Part shown: positions 1-10,043 of the stretch, in pieces | Layout: every line of letters starts with the position of its first letter | How positions within the stretch are numbered: position 1 is the first letter of the stretch | Source: a virus | Virus record (IMG/VR): IMGVR_UViG_3300045970_000794 | Span: 126,001-190,000 of that record | Strand: one strand, 5' to 3' | Length of the DNA stretch: 64,000 nt | The notes under the pieces: generated by a model | Database searches by the model: none | What the model was told of the DNA's origin: nothing | Seen by the model: only the letters and a program-made list of their open reading frames with translations | Position numbers and translations under genes: made by a program

Positions 1-519
1 TGGATTAATAGGGTTTTGTGGATGTGTAATTCTATTTCGACCATCAACTAAAATCCCCAAATAATTATTATAAACTTCAATATTAACATCAAAATTTTGA
101 ATGTATTTATTAAGCCTATTATATGTATTGTATGCACCTAACTTAGAATCGGTAAATCCAGTTACTCGATACCCATAATTATAATAATGATTTGCTAATC
201 TACCATCAACTCTTAAATCATCGTTAAAATTTGGTACAGTATAGCTAACACTAGTGCCATACATGAATGGAAATGTAAGTCCACTCATAGTTAAATTCTG
301 TACTAAGTTATTATTCAAATTTGGTGAACCACCTATCGAAGCTGGAACAGCCCATGGCTCATCAACATATGGCATATCAGTAAAAATACCTAAATCATCA
401 ATATTTTGAGTTAAAAACACATTTAAATGTATAGTCGAAGCAGTAATAGTCCCATAACTAATGTCTGGACTATGACTTTTAAGTGTTTCTAATAATATTT
501 TTCGTTTAATTACTTCCAT
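1..519 (-). CDS. Virion/baseplate-region protein, C-terminus outside window (partial)
   Basis: The first 173 codons of a gene that runs off the left edge. It starts MEVIKRKILLETLKSHSP, and its ATG overlaps the stop codon of the upstream gene, indicating translational coupling at the end of the baseplate operon. The visible part is rich in Asn, Tyr and Thr with alternating hydrophobic residues, which suggests a beta-rich structural protein. I recognise no family. Position after the gp25/gp6-like genes suggests a baseplate or fibre-attachment role, but that is context only. Confidence 0.7.
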   Translation of the reverse strand, partial: MEVIKRKILLETLKSHSPDISYGTITASTIHLNVFLTQNIDDLGIFTDMPYVDEPWAVPASIGGSPNLNNNLVQNLTMSGLTFPFMYGTSVSYTVPNFNDDLRVDGRLANHYYNYGYRVTGFTDSKLGAYNTYNRLNKYIQNFDVNIEVYNNYLGILVDGRNRITHPQNPINP

Positions 520-1331
520 TAGATTACGTTTGATTCATATAATTTAACTGTTACTTCATCTGGTGTGCTATAATCAACATTAGTTGAATATGTCTCATCA
601 ATTGCATAATAATATCCGTCTGAATCCCTTTTTAGTAAATATTTAGTATGTAGATATTGTACTAAATCACCTAATATTATTGGACCTACCTTAGTAACTA
701 ATTTGGTTGATTTCCCATCCTTTGCATTATTAAATTCAGCCTTCATATATAAAACTTTTGGTAATAATGGGTCTATATCGATATCATCTTTGTAATGATA
801 AAGGTAAAACCCTTCAGCATACCCAGCTGGGTTCTTAATTGGGTTTGAGTATACAAATTTAACTGGTAAATTAAGTAAATTAGCGTAAGGGTCTTTTATA
901 TTAACAAATAAATCCTGTACTGCAATCAAATTTTGGTCAGTTGGTATATCATTATCAAAAAATCTAAGCCTTAAAAAAGTATTTGATAGATTATTATTCC
1001 TAAATTTTAAATCATCATTAATAAATGAGTTATTAGTTGTTATATCACTAAATGTTGATATGTTAGTTGGTGTTGTTGCAGTAAAAACTAAACCATAATT
1101 AACAAATTTTAATAAATTCTGACTAGTTACACCAGAATATATTGGTAAAAACCTAACCCGTTCATTATCTACTGGTACATTTATTACATTTTTAACTTCT
1201 TTTTCAACAAAATTAGTCTTAATTAGCTCAGATTGGTCCACAGGAATGTAATCCATACTAATTGGAATGTTAATTGTTGTTGCAGTAACACCACTGAACT
1301 CAGAAAAATTTATTTTATACCTAGCAACCAT
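519..1331 (-). CDS. Predicted virion structural protein, baseplate operon
   Basis: Encodes 270 residues starting MVARYKINFSEFSG. It overlaps the upstream gene by 11 bases and the downstream gene by one base, so it belongs to a tightly coupled leftward operon that begins with gp25- and gp6-like baseplate wedge genes. The sequence is polar and beta-strand-like with many Asn, Thr and Asp residues, no signal peptide and no membrane segment. No catalytic motif is visible and I do not recognise the family. A baseplate peripheral or fibre-connector role is inferred from gene order alone. Confidence 0.75.
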   Translation of the reverse strand: MVARYKINFSEFSGVTATTINIPISMDYIPVDQSELIKTNFVEKEVKNVINVPVDNERVRFLPIYSGVTSQNLLKFVNYGLVFTATTPTNISTFSDITTNNSFINDDLKFRNNNLSNTFLRLRFFDNDIPTDQNLIAVQDLFVNIKDPYANLLNLPVKFVYSNPIKNPAGYAEGFYLYHYKDDIDIDPLLPKVLYMKAEFNNAKDGKSTKLVTKVGPIILGDLVQYLHTKYLLKRDSDGYYYAIDETYSTNVDYSTPDEVTVKLYESNVI

Positions 1332-3234
1332 TTGTTATTATATTATAGTTATAATTATCATCAAAAAATTTATCACCATATGGGTCTCGAGGAAATGTTG
1401 AATAATATAATCCATATTTACCGTATGGGTCTTGTCTTCTGAGTGATAAAATGTAATTTTTGTATATATAATGTGCACCGTTTAAAAATGGGTAATCAAC
1501 TAATTCACCATTAATTAAATATTGCTGACCAATATCCATGAAATCACGCCATACGAATCTGCCATCAGTAAATTCAGCGTAATCTGGTATATTAAACGTT
1601 CTTGCAACCTTCACAATTTCATTACCAATCATTTGTTCAGTCATACCAGTATTACCATATTCAACATAATTGGACCAACTTCTTAATTGAATCTTATAAT
1701 GTGGTTTATAATAGTAACCCTCTTGTCTTTGACCCATTGATATCGTTGAAGTAGTATAACCAGTCACATTAGTAAATGTAACACTTGAATTCATTGGTAT
1801 TGGTATATCTGAATTATAAGCTGGCTCACCCCATCCATTTAACGTTGAATATGTAATCGATGGTAAATAATCAATAACAGATATTGTAACTTGATTATTT
1901 GTTAAAACTCTATTATAAAGATTAAATCTATGATGAACTTCACCCAATACATTTTCAATGAAAGATTCTCGATTATATTCGACTACATCACCATAAAATA
2001 AAGTATCATTACCCAATATATCATCCTCAATTGGTGTGTGGGTCATAATTGGTGTTAAACCACCATCATGAATCCTATGAATATCAGATAAACCAAGATA
2101 ATCACCATTACCTTGCGCATCCGATTGAACATTGCTATTATATGGCATTTCAAGACCAGACTTAACATTGGTGAATATATTAGTTAATTTTGGGTCGGAT
2201 GATAAATCCGTTTTAACTATTGTTAAAAATAATTCAGTCAATGGCCTATTTCTATTATCTTTATAAGCTGAAACATCAATATCAACCGTTGTTCCAGAAC
2301 CACCATTAAATACAAATTGATATTGAGTATCATTGTATATTGTATTTGAAAATACTAATGGAAATATCTCATAATCATTACTTTCAGTTATTCTCTTTAA
2401 GATTCTAAAATAATATTCAGAATCAGCACCATTATACACTTTTTTCATCCTAGTAGCGATGAAACTAGGCATTATGAATGGTGTTGTTGATAATAATGAT
2501 TTATCTATTATGAATACATAATCAGTCATCGTACCATCTGGTAAACCGTTGTTCTTAACTGTAAAGGTTGTACCAGTTTGGGACCCGATAATACCAAAAT
2601 TAATGATTTTAACTTTATCACCCTCTTGTAACCCATGTTTTATTGGTGTATAGAACGCTAATAATGGTCTACCACCTAAGTTTACTACTTGAACATCAAC
2701 TATTTTTAAACCACCATCAACTAAAAAATGTTTTGTATCAGCTGAATAAGGGTATGTTACCATTAATTCCCAATTAGATTGGTCTCTGGTAATCATTTCA
2801 AATTTATCCTTTTTAGGATTTAATTCAACTCGATTAATCGTATTACTTTGACCAGTTAATATTTTAGGTTCATAACCATACCAACCATCCTTTTCTTTTA
2901 AATAATAATCCAATGATTCATTGTATATTAAAAGCCTTTCACCTACATCTTGCCTATCTCTAAATTCTGAATCTTGGAAGCTAGCTAAACTATCTGGACC
3001 CGTGGTATTATGTAATGTATTGTGAAATAATGTATTCACATTACCAAAAATTCTATATTTAGTTGCTTCTTGACGTTCAGTACTATATAATTCACCTTGA
3101 TTAATAATATAATTAATATCAGTATCTGGTATTAATTTATTACTATTAACCAATAGCACTTTAGTCGAAAAATCAGAATTAATCGATGTTACACTATTTG
3201 TTTTATCTCTTCTTTTGGTAAATCTAGTTTCCAT
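1321..3234 (-). CDS. Large predicted baseplate-region structural protein
   Basis: Encodes 637 residues starting METRFTKRRDKTNS, one base after the stop of the 1378-residue SprB-repeat protein. In T4-like phages, genes for gp7 and gp8 follow gp6. This gene lies two structural genes after the gp6 relative, so a gp8-like or peripheral baseplate role is possible but not shown by sequence. The protein is beta-rich and Asn/Tyr-rich with no membrane segment and no recognisable enzymatic motif. Confidence 0.75.
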   Translation of the reverse strand: METRFTKRRDKTNSVTSINSDFSTKVLLVNSNKLIPDTDINYIINQGELYSTERQEATKYRIFGNVNTLFHNTLHNTTGPDSLASFQDSEFRDRQDVGERLLIYNESLDYYLKEKDGWYGYEPKILTGQSNTINRVELNPKKDKFEMITRDQSNWELMVTYPYSADTKHFLVDGGLKIVDVQVVNLGGRPLLAFYTPIKHGLQEGDKVKIINFGIIGSQTGTTFTVKNNGLPDGTMTDYVFIIDKSLLSTTPFIMPSFIATRMKKVYNGADSEYYFRILKRITESNDYEIFPLVFSNTIYNDTQYQFVFNGGSGTTVDIDVSAYKDNRNRPLTELFLTIVKTDLSSDPKLTNIFTNVKSGLEMPYNSNVQSDAQGNGDYLGLSDIHRIHDGGLTPIMTHTPIEDDILGNDTLFYGDVVEYNRESFIENVLGEVHHRFNLYNRVLTNNQVTISVIDYLPSITYSTLNGWGEPAYNSDIPIPMNSSVTFTNVTGYTTSTISMGQRQEGYYYKPHYKIQLRSWSNYVEYGNTGMTEQMIGNEIVKVARTFNIPDYAEFTDGRFVWRDFMDIGQQYLINGELVDYPFLNGAHYIYKNYILSLRRQDPYGKYGLYYSTFPRDPYGDKFFDDNYNYNIITNGC

Positions 3235-3235
3235 A

Positions 3236-6200
3236 TTAATTTACTAGCACATTATTTATTATTGATGTACAACCATTTCCATCTGTTACTGTAAATGTGT
3301 ATTCAAATACTGATGTTGGTACATGTACCAAGAAATTAGGTACGGATACGTTAAAACTAACATTATCACTACCACCAGTGCTAATATTTGATGCATTCAA
3401 TACTAATGCCCCAGCACCGCCAACAATATCACCAGTTACATGTGCAATACCAAATGAAATTGACCCTACATTTATATTTGAAAGAATCAATTCATTAGGT
3501 CTAGTAAGATTTACTGTTTGGGTTGCTACAGTACAATTATTACCATCTTTTAATCCAATTGTATGTGAACCATACGCTAATCCAGTTTTATGGTATACTG
3601 TTGAATTTTGTGGCACTGAATTGACTCCATCAACAATAAATGTATATGGTGTTGTTCCACCAGCAGCAATCATATTAATAGCACCATCAGTACTAGAATA
3701 ACAGCTAACATTAAATCCATTATAATAACTTAAAGTTTTTGATAAAGTTAATTGTGATGGTTGAGTCATAACTGTTGTTGTTGACCATGTATCTAAATGT
3801 GAATCAGTAATGACTATATTATAAGCTCCAGCTGATAAATTTGTTAAATTAAATGTATTATAGACAGTACCAGTAGGTTGATGAGTCACAGCTATTGTAT
3901 ATGGTGGTGTACCACCATTGGCCATAATAGTCATTGTACCATTACTAGAATTATAGCATGCTAACATACTTTGTTGTGATATAGAACCTACTAATTGTGT
4001 TGGTTCCGAAATATTTAAATTACTTACTTGTGGTAATGAACCACCAGAATCAGTAACAGTTAAAACGTAATCACCAGTTGGTAAATTTGTAAATATATTT
4101 ACACAAGCTTGAAATCCACAATATAGTATATGTGTAATAGGGTTTGTTGATGGGCCAACTAATGTCATTGTATATGTTGGCGTACCACCGACAATATAAT
4201 TTACATTGATTGTACCAGTACCACCAAAAGTATAAGCATTAGTAACACTAGTTCCAAAAGATATTCCAACAGGTTCAATAATGATAACAGTAATTGTAGC
4301 TATTTTATTACTATTATCAACAACTTTAATAATATATGTTCCAGCCGCTAAGTTAGGAATCAATAAAGTGTTTGTAAATTGGACTCCATTAAATCCATAT
4401 ATTACTTGTCCATTTAATGTTACATAAGCAAGATATGGTGTAATGCCACCCTCAGCATCAATTGTGATAGTACCATCAATACCATTAGTAGTTGTAACAT
4501 TGGTTGCACTATAATTAATCATAAAATCATTTTCAACTGGAAAATCACAATCAGTAAAATACTTGTTATTTAACTTATCTAAACTAGTTTTACCAATATG
4601 CAATCCAAAATAGAAATAATATGAATTATTATATGGTAATGAAGAACCACTAGCACTAGGTATAAAAGTACTTACCATACCATTAAAGCCTTGTGCTTGA
4701 TAGCTTTCAGCATCACCAAGTCCAAATTGTAAATGATTTGGTGAAAAATGTCTATAACTATTATGCCATTCATCTTCTGGTGCTGTAGGTAATAAACCAG
4801 TTACATTCATATGTCTTAATGACCTTCTAACAAATTCATTTTCAATTTCCTTATCATCAATAATTCCATCACCTGGCCATGCATCATTTGCAAAATAATC
4901 ATATGGTGCTAAATTATCTTCATCAAGTCCACGACCAATCTCACAAATTAGTCTAATATTTTTACAATGGCGTTTATATAATTTAACACCTTTACAGTTT
5001 AAATAAAATAATACTGGCTCAATACATGACACTGTTTCATCTTTTTGGAAAACAAGATTCCCACTAGTACCACCAATTGGAGGAAATTTATATGTTGTTG
5101 GTGTTAAAAATTGATGAATAACGGGTGTTCCATAAATATTCCATTCTGTTGCACTACCTAGTAATGTAATATCAGTAGCAAATAATTTCATATAACCATC
5201 ATGTGATGAACTAGCATAATATAAATTACCATCTTGTCGTTTAATTAATCCTTCTTTGAAAGTATATTTTGTTGATACCACATTATCACATGAATTTGGC
5301 AATGTTGATAATAAACTAGTTAATGTACTTGGGTCTGGGTCCTCGCATTGAGTAGAATTCATTGCACATGAATCAAATTGAATTGTTTTGTTGCATGAAT
5401 TATCAGCAACACCATCATTATTACCATCAGCTGCGTTTGGGAAGCCTACACCACCACTATACCAATCTTCACAATCATATGCACAATATTTTATTTTACC
5501 ATTATCTTTTTGTTTAAATTTAAATAAAAACGCATATAATGCACCATTCACCCAATCATTATAGAAATCAAACCTATAAATGTTCATTGAATCAGCTAAT
5601 TCAGCCTGTTTACATGCCATATATAATTCAGTAGCATTTTCTATAACATATAAACCACTATTACAGTCATTAATTACATAAGCACCATTACATTCACTAC
5701 CATCATTACTAGTACCACAATATTCATAACCTGGTATATATTGAAGATTATCAAGACCACATTCTAGAATTATTGGCTTAACATAATTTATCATACACGT
5801 ACAACAATCATCACACGTACCTGTACTACAAATACACCAACCAAAAGTACTTAAAGTTGTACAAACCGTTTTCAATATACCATTAATTGAATGTATTACC
5901 CAATTTAACGCATAAATTATCGCACCATTTATTAATGCAATTATCTCAATAACTAATCCCATTATTAAACACATAAGTACGAACATTGGGTCCGTTTTAG
6001 TATCAGACCTATTATATGGGAATTCAGTAAATGTTTCACAATCATCAACATTTTTAATGCCGATGAAATTTCTAGATTCAACTGGTTTAACAAGTGAAAA
6101 CCTTCTTTGTATTCTAGGTATGAAGTTTCTAACTGTATAAATATTATTCCATATTAAATCAGTGAAATTATTATTAATATCTGGTGTTTCTGGACTAAAA

Positions 6201-7372
6201 GAATAATCACCTTCAATATTTGCTGGTGGATTATTTGGGACTAAAAATTTTGCTCTAGTTCTTAATCTACCCTCACCACCAGTATTATCCATACTAATTC
6301 TAAATCTAACTCTAGCTCTAGTAGCAACACCTTTTTTAGGGTTTTCAGATGGAATAATATCACCAAATTCATCAGTGATAATATAATCTATATTCATTGG
6401 TACTGGAACAACCCAAGCACCGTCTTCATCAATGTTTCTACCACCGTCAACAGTAAAATTTTCAACAGGGCTATCAGTTTTAGAATTAACTTTACGAATT
6501 AATTCAATTTTACCTTCACTTGTAGTTGTTTCAGACATTTTACCCATTTTAATTCTAGGTCTACAATGCTTATTAACACTATTTTTTTCTGAATCACTGA
6601 AGATACTACCAATAAAATAAGCTACTGGTTCAATTCTATATGGTAAATCAATATCATATCGGTTAATACCAATATTACACTCATCAGTATCACCCCAGAA
6701 CGATAAAATATCAATAGTATTGTTTTCTGTAATGATTTGTGGTAATCTATTTAAATCAGTATCAGTTTTAAACTTAGTTGGACTGTCAAAATCTTCTGGA
6801 TTTGACCCATTTCTAATCATATCAGAAGGTTTTTGTGATAAAATACCAATATCTGATAAATCAACATCAATGTGAATGTTTTGATTACCTACTGGTACAC
6901 CACAAATCATGTAATCACCAGCTTTATTGGTTGATGTGGTGTATTTATAATATTTTTCAAATATTTCCAACACATCATTATTATCCAAAACTTCTCTTTT
7001 ATTCGGGAAGCTTCCGACTGGAACATGGCATTTGGTTTGTCTGTTTTTTGGTAGTAAATTATATCTTAAACCATCTGAATCTTTATCGGAATACGCTTTA
7101 AATGGATAAACCGAACTAATTAATGGATTTGATTCATCATCATCGGATAATGGAATGAATATTGATACTTTAGCGTTAGGCACGCCAAGGCCACCATTAA
7201 CAGTTACTCGACCAACCACTACACCATAATCAGCGCAATGCTTAGGATATACATCATCTTGAGAAATTTTCAATGATAATATCTTAATAAAGTCGAAGTC
7301 CTGTTGTATTGGAACTTTAATGTATGTATCCCCACCATTAGGCGTAGTTCTAACTCTTATTGTTTCACCCAT
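3236..7372 (-). CDS. Giant virion protein with carboxypeptidase-regulatory-like domain, hydrophobic/Cys-rich segment and SprB-type repeats
   Basis: Encodes 1378 residues at the place where T4-like genomes carry the large wedge protein gp7. Around residues 45-175 there is a transthyretin/carboxypeptidase-regulatory-like fold, from GRVTVNGGLGVPNAKVSIF to NKAGDYMICGVPVGNQNI. Residues about 460-530 form one or two strongly hydrophobic helices followed by a cluster of Cys (WCICSTGTCDDCCTC). From about residue 945 to the end there are five repeats of about 80 residues with the SprB pattern: NGTITI, GG(T)PPYT, L.AGTY.I.V.D and then P. SprB repeats are known from Bacteroidota gliding adhesins. A receptor-contacting role is inferred. 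Membrane-like helices and Cys clusters are odd in a cytoplasmically assembled virion protein. Confidence 0.8.
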   Translation of the reverse strand: MGETIRVRTTPNGGDTYIKVPIQQDFDFIKILSLKISQDDVYPKHCADYGVVVGRVTVNGGLGVPNAKVSIFIPLSDDDESNPLISSVYPFKAYSDKDSDGLRYNLLPKNRQTKCHVPVGSFPNKREVLDNNDVLEIFEKYYKYTTSTNKAGDYMICGVPVGNQNIHIDVDLSDIGILSQKPSDMIRNGSNPEDFDSPTKFKTDTDLNRLPQIITENNTIDILSFWGDTDECNIGINRYDIDLPYRIEPVAYFIGSIFSDSEKNSVNKHCRPRIKMGKMSETTTSEGKIELIRKVNSKTDSPVENFTVDGGRNIDEDGAWVVPVPMNIDYIITDEFGDIIPSENPKKGVATRARVRFRISMDNTGGEGRLRTRAKFLVPNNPPANIEGDYSFSPETPDINNNFTDLIWNNIYTVRNFIPRIQRRFSLVKPVESRNFIGIKNVDDCETFTEFPYNRSDTKTDPMFVLMCLIMGLVIEIIALINGAIIYALNWVIHSINGILKTVCTTLSTFGWCICSTGTCDDCCTCMINYVKPIILECGLDNLQYIPGYEYCGTSNDGSECNGAYVINDCNSGLYVIENATELYMACKQAELADSMNIYRFDFYNDWVNGALYAFLFKFKQKDNGKIKYCAYDCEDWYSGGVGFPNAADGNNDGVADNSCNKTIQFDSCAMNSTQCEDPDPSTLTSLLSTLPNSCDNVVSTKYTFKEGLIKRQDGNLYYASSSHDGYMKLFATDITLLGSATEWNIYGTPVIHQFLTPTTYKFPPIGGTSGNLVFQKDETVSCIEPVLFYLNCKGVKLYKRHCKNIRLICEIGRGLDEDNLAPYDYFANDAWPGDGIIDDKEIENEFVRRSLRHMNVTGLLPTAPEDEWHNSYRHFSPNHLQFGLGDAESYQAQGFNGMVSTFIPSASGSSLPYNNSYYFYFGLHIGKTSLDKLNNKYFTDCDFPVENDFMINYSATNVTTTNGIDGTITIDAEGGITPYLAYVTLNGQVIYGFNGVQFTNTLLIPNLAAGTYIIKVVDNSNKIATITVIIIEPVGISFGTSVTNAYTFGGTGTINVNYIVGGTPTYTMTLVGPSTNPITHILYCGFQACVNIFTNLPTGDYVLTVTDSGGSLPQVSNLNISEPTQLVGSISQQSMLACYNSSNGTMTIMANGGTPPYTIAVTHQPTGTVYNTFNLTNLSAGAYNIVITDSHLDTWSTTTVMTQPSQLTLSKTLSYYNGFNVSCYSSTDGAINMIAAGGTTPYTFIVDGVNSVPQNSTVYHKTGLAYGSHTIGLKDGNNCTVATQTVNLTRPNELILSNINVGSISFGIAHVTGDIVGGAGALVLNASNISTGGSDNVSFNVSVPNFLVHVPTSVFEYTFTVTDGNGCTSIINNVLVN

Positions 7373-7388
7373 ATTCTATAATATATTT

Positions 7389-7658
7389 TTATTCACCTAA
7401 AATTGCTACATTTTTAGATGGTTTGCTTTTAATTTTTTTAAACATTTCACTAATACTAATATTTTTCTTCAATACAAACTTATTAAATAGAATTGCTATC
7501 ATTATTGGTATTGATAAAGGTACGAATATTAATGTCACTAAGAAAATGAAAAATCCTGTGATTCTATTCATTGTCTTATGTTCTGTTTGAGCTATCTCAG
7601 TATCATTAACAATCACTTGCCCAGAACTTTTTTGTTGTTTGCATTTAGTACATCCCAT
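7389..7658 (-). CDS. Small single-pass membrane protein
   Basis: Encodes 89 residues. The N-terminus is MGCTKCKQQ, with a CxxC pair. A long hydrophobic stretch near residues 35-60 (GFFIFLVTLIFVPLSIPIMIAILF) could form one or two membrane passes, and it is followed by a Lys-rich tail. It lies between the gp6-like gene and the SprB-repeat gene in the same leftward operon. The CxxC could bind metal or be redox active. There is no lipobox or clear signal peptide. Function is unknown; a role at the envelope such as lysis timing, exclusion or membrane docking is only conceivable. Confidence 0.7.
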   Translation of the reverse strand: MGCTKCKQQKSSGQVIVNDTEIAQTEHKTMNRITGFFIFLVTLIFVPLSIPIMIAILFNKFVLKKNISISEMFKKIKSKPSKNVAILGE

Positions 7659-7705
7659 AATTAATTTTTATTAAAATATAATCTTTTTAATAGTAAAAGG
7701 AAATA

Positions 7706-9532
7706 TTATGCTGTTTTAACTCTGACAATTATGTCGGAATCTGGATGCGAAACTTCGAACATACTTGTTGGTTCACCAAATAAAGTAAATTGCCCTAATA
7801 AATCAATTTGTCTAGTTGCCTCATCACTGTAAGGTTGTGAAATTTGATTATATGAATAACCACCAGGTTCACCAACTTTATTATAAACTCTCAAGTCAAT
7901 AACATTCAGCACACCAGAAACATTATTAATTTGCTCTAGTAATTGAGAGAAATAAATATTTTCACCCATACCGTGAGAATTAATATCCATAAATGTTGTT
8001 ACTTTATTAATAACTTCAGACATTACTTGACTTCTAGGTATTTGTTTCTCGATAAATAAATCAATCTCAAAACTTAAATTAACAACCCGACCATTATTTA
8101 TTTCAATATAATCATTAAGCATTCGATAATCCGATAAATATTCAGCTAAATTTTGCTTCATAGTAGAAGTAGTTGAATTTGATAATTTACCAGATTCATC
8201 TAAACCAATAACATATATGTTAATTTTATTTTGTTCTTCAAAAACACCACAACGGAATGGTACACCAAATTCACCAGGCATTAATGCAATTCTAGAATGA
8301 TAATCCTTAATAGTTACCGCTCTATTTTGAGCTGAGAAATTATATTTAATCAAATATCTAATTTCTTCAATACTTAATTCATCTTTTCCACCAATTGCTG
8401 GTGTTGGATTATTCACTTTTAATGATGCTTTAACTTGATTAACTATCGTTTGGCTACTACCATTGTTGATTATTTGAACATTACCAAGTTTAGTTAATAC
8501 ATTAGGCCCGATATTAGTATCGGCACCACCACCGACTCTATATTGAACGAACATTGTTTTATTTGGTGATGGAATCTCACCCAATGCAATATTATTGATA
8601 ATATCACCAATTCGCTCAACAAGACTTGCTGATATTTGGAAATCGCATAATGAACTAGTATCAGAAACGCCAGCACCGAAAATTAATTTAAGGAATCCTA
8701 AATTAGTGTATTCAGTTATGAATCTTCTATCAACATGTAAATATTTACCACCCTTAACACCAGAATTATCAGATACAACATTAGGGTCCTCAATAAAAAC
8801 CTTATCTTCAGCCAATGCATCTACTTCGAACCATCTATTATCTAAACTAAAGAATTGGTCCAGTGTTGGTGTAACAGTCCAATTAGTACCTTCTAAAGTT
8901 ATTACAGAATCAATTGATAAAACGTTGCTATCTGGTAATATTATCTCCATAAATGGCTTAACATCACTAGTATTAATTGTTTTAGTATAAATCTTTGTTG
9001 AACCATTAACTACTAATTCTCTTTTGGTTATTTCATAACTAGTAATTGTTTGGTTATTATCAATTATCGGTATTATTATTCTATTTGGTATACCACCAGT
9101 GGTAAAAGGTGACGTAAAATCAATATCATCAACAGCTTCAAATACTTTACCACCACCCATTACTTGAGCACCACGTCTAATTAAAGGGCAATATGATAAA
9201 TCGAATGTATCACCAAATGGTGGAACTGTTACCGTAAAATCACATATTGTAACTGATGGCCTTTTTCCTGGTATTTTCAATCCATATGTTCTAGCCAATG
9301 AAAGCATTGAATTTCTTTCTTGAGCATAATCAATTTGGGTTTCTTGAAACATACGGTCAGTATGGTAACTTAGCATATCAGCAACAGCTGCATTTAATTC
9401 TATTAACATCATACCAACGGATGCATCATTGAAATCGTTGAAGATTTCTGGGTAATATTGCCTTACAAAATTGATTAATTCGGTTCTTGCATCAGCAAAA
9501 TTACGTGCAAAATAATTTATCTTTTTAGCCAT
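7706..9532 (-). CDS. Baseplate wedge protein, gp6-like
   Basis: Encodes 608 residues. The N-terminus (YFARNFADARTELINF, then DFNDASVGMMLIELNAA, then MLSYHTDRMFQET) matches the T4 gp6 / J-like wedge pattern, in which this region packs against gp25. T4 gp6 is about 660 residues, so the length fits. The gene lies 10 bases after the gp25-like gene, the classic order. The product should form the ring of wedge dimers that joins the central hub to the peripheral baseplate and moves during contraction. The start was chosen at MAKKINYFAR because it follows the gp25 stop directly. Confidence 0.88.
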   Translation of the reverse strand: MAKKINYFARNFADARTELINFVRQYYPEIFNDFNDASVGMMLIELNAAVADMLSYHTDRMFQETQIDYAQERNSMLSLARTYGLKIPGKRPSVTICDFTVTVPPFGDTFDLSYCPLIRRGAQVMGGGKVFEAVDDIDFTSPFTTGGIPNRIIIPIIDNNQTITSYEITKRELVVNGSTKIYTKTINTSDVKPFMEIILPDSNVLSIDSVITLEGTNWTVTPTLDQFFSLDNRWFEVDALAEDKVFIEDPNVVSDNSGVKGGKYLHVDRRFITEYTNLGFLKLIFGAGVSDTSSLCDFQISASLVERIGDIINNIALGEIPSPNKTMFVQYRVGGGADTNIGPNVLTKLGNVQIINNGSSQTIVNQVKASLKVNNPTPAIGGKDELSIEEIRYLIKYNFSAQNRAVTIKDYHSRIALMPGEFGVPFRCGVFEEQNKINIYVIGLDESGKLSNSTTSTMKQNLAEYLSDYRMLNDYIEINNGRVVNLSFEIDLFIEKQIPRSQVMSEVINKVTTFMDINSHGMGENIYFSQLLEQINNVSGVLNVIDLRVYNKVGEPGGYSYNQISQPYSDEATRQIDLLGQFTLFGEPTSMFEVSHPDSDIIVRVKTA

Positions 9533-9542
9533 ATATTGTTTA

Positions 9543-9926
9543 TTAAATTTTAATTATTATGAAATCTTCAGCACTGAATACATCGTCAGTTATTGTATAA
9601 TCAATGCGCATTATTACTAAATGGTCATTATCAGTAGATTCATCTAGGTTTATTTTATTAATTGTTAATTTTGGTAAGAATCTACTAACAACTGTATTAA
9701 TTTCTTCTTCAATTTGAGAAAATGTATACCCATCTTGAGGCTCAAAGATGAATTTTAAGAGGTTTGTACCAAATTCTGGGTCATATAGCCTTTCACCCTT
9801 TTGAGTTAAAATTAGATGCATTAAATCGGATTTAACCGCATTATTATCAGTAGTGTTTAACTTAACAAAAAACCCATTATCACTATTTTGAAAGGGAAAC
9901 GCAATATTTATATATCTTTTTGCCAT
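9543..9926 (-). CDS. Baseplate wedge protein, gp25-like
   Basis: Encodes 127 residues with the gp25 family signature, a ...QKGERLYDPEFGTNLLKFIFEP... block around residues 40-60. Family members are 110-140 residues. gp25 forms the core bundle with gp6 and initiates sheath polymerisation. An A/T-rich leader with ATAAATATT (plus-strand reading; ATATTTAT on the coding strand) precedes the ATG, and no Shine-Dalgarno sequence is visible. A terminator separates it from the upstream HNH endonuclease gene, so this gene likely starts the baseplate operon. Confidence 0.9.
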   Translation of the reverse strand: MAKRYINIAFPFQNSDNGFFVKLNTTDNNAVKSDLMHLILTQKGERLYDPEFGTNLLKFIFEPQDGYTFSQIEEEINTVVSRFLPKLTINKINLDESTDNDHLVIMRIDYTITDDVFSAEDFIIIKI

Positions 9927-9984
9927 AATATCTGTTTAATCATAAATATTGTAATAAATAATTTCTAAAACTAAATGGTAATAA

Positions 9985-10020
9985 AAAACAAAAAAAGCGT
10001 CCCCATTGAGAACGCTTCTT
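9985..10020 (-). terminator. Rho-independent terminator
   Basis: The stem AAGCGT (9995-10000) pairs with ACGCTT (10012-10017). On the minus strand it is followed by a run of seven T. It lies just after the stop of the HNH endonuclease gene and before the gp25-like gene, so it ends the replication/reductase/HNH transcript. Confidence 0.85.
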
Positions 10021-10043
10021 TAATTTTAATATTAAAATGCTTA

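Noticed and set aside
3297-3701. 134-codon rightward frame antisense to the SprB-repeat region
   Set aside because: It is explained by the repeat composition of the opposite strand, with no start signals.
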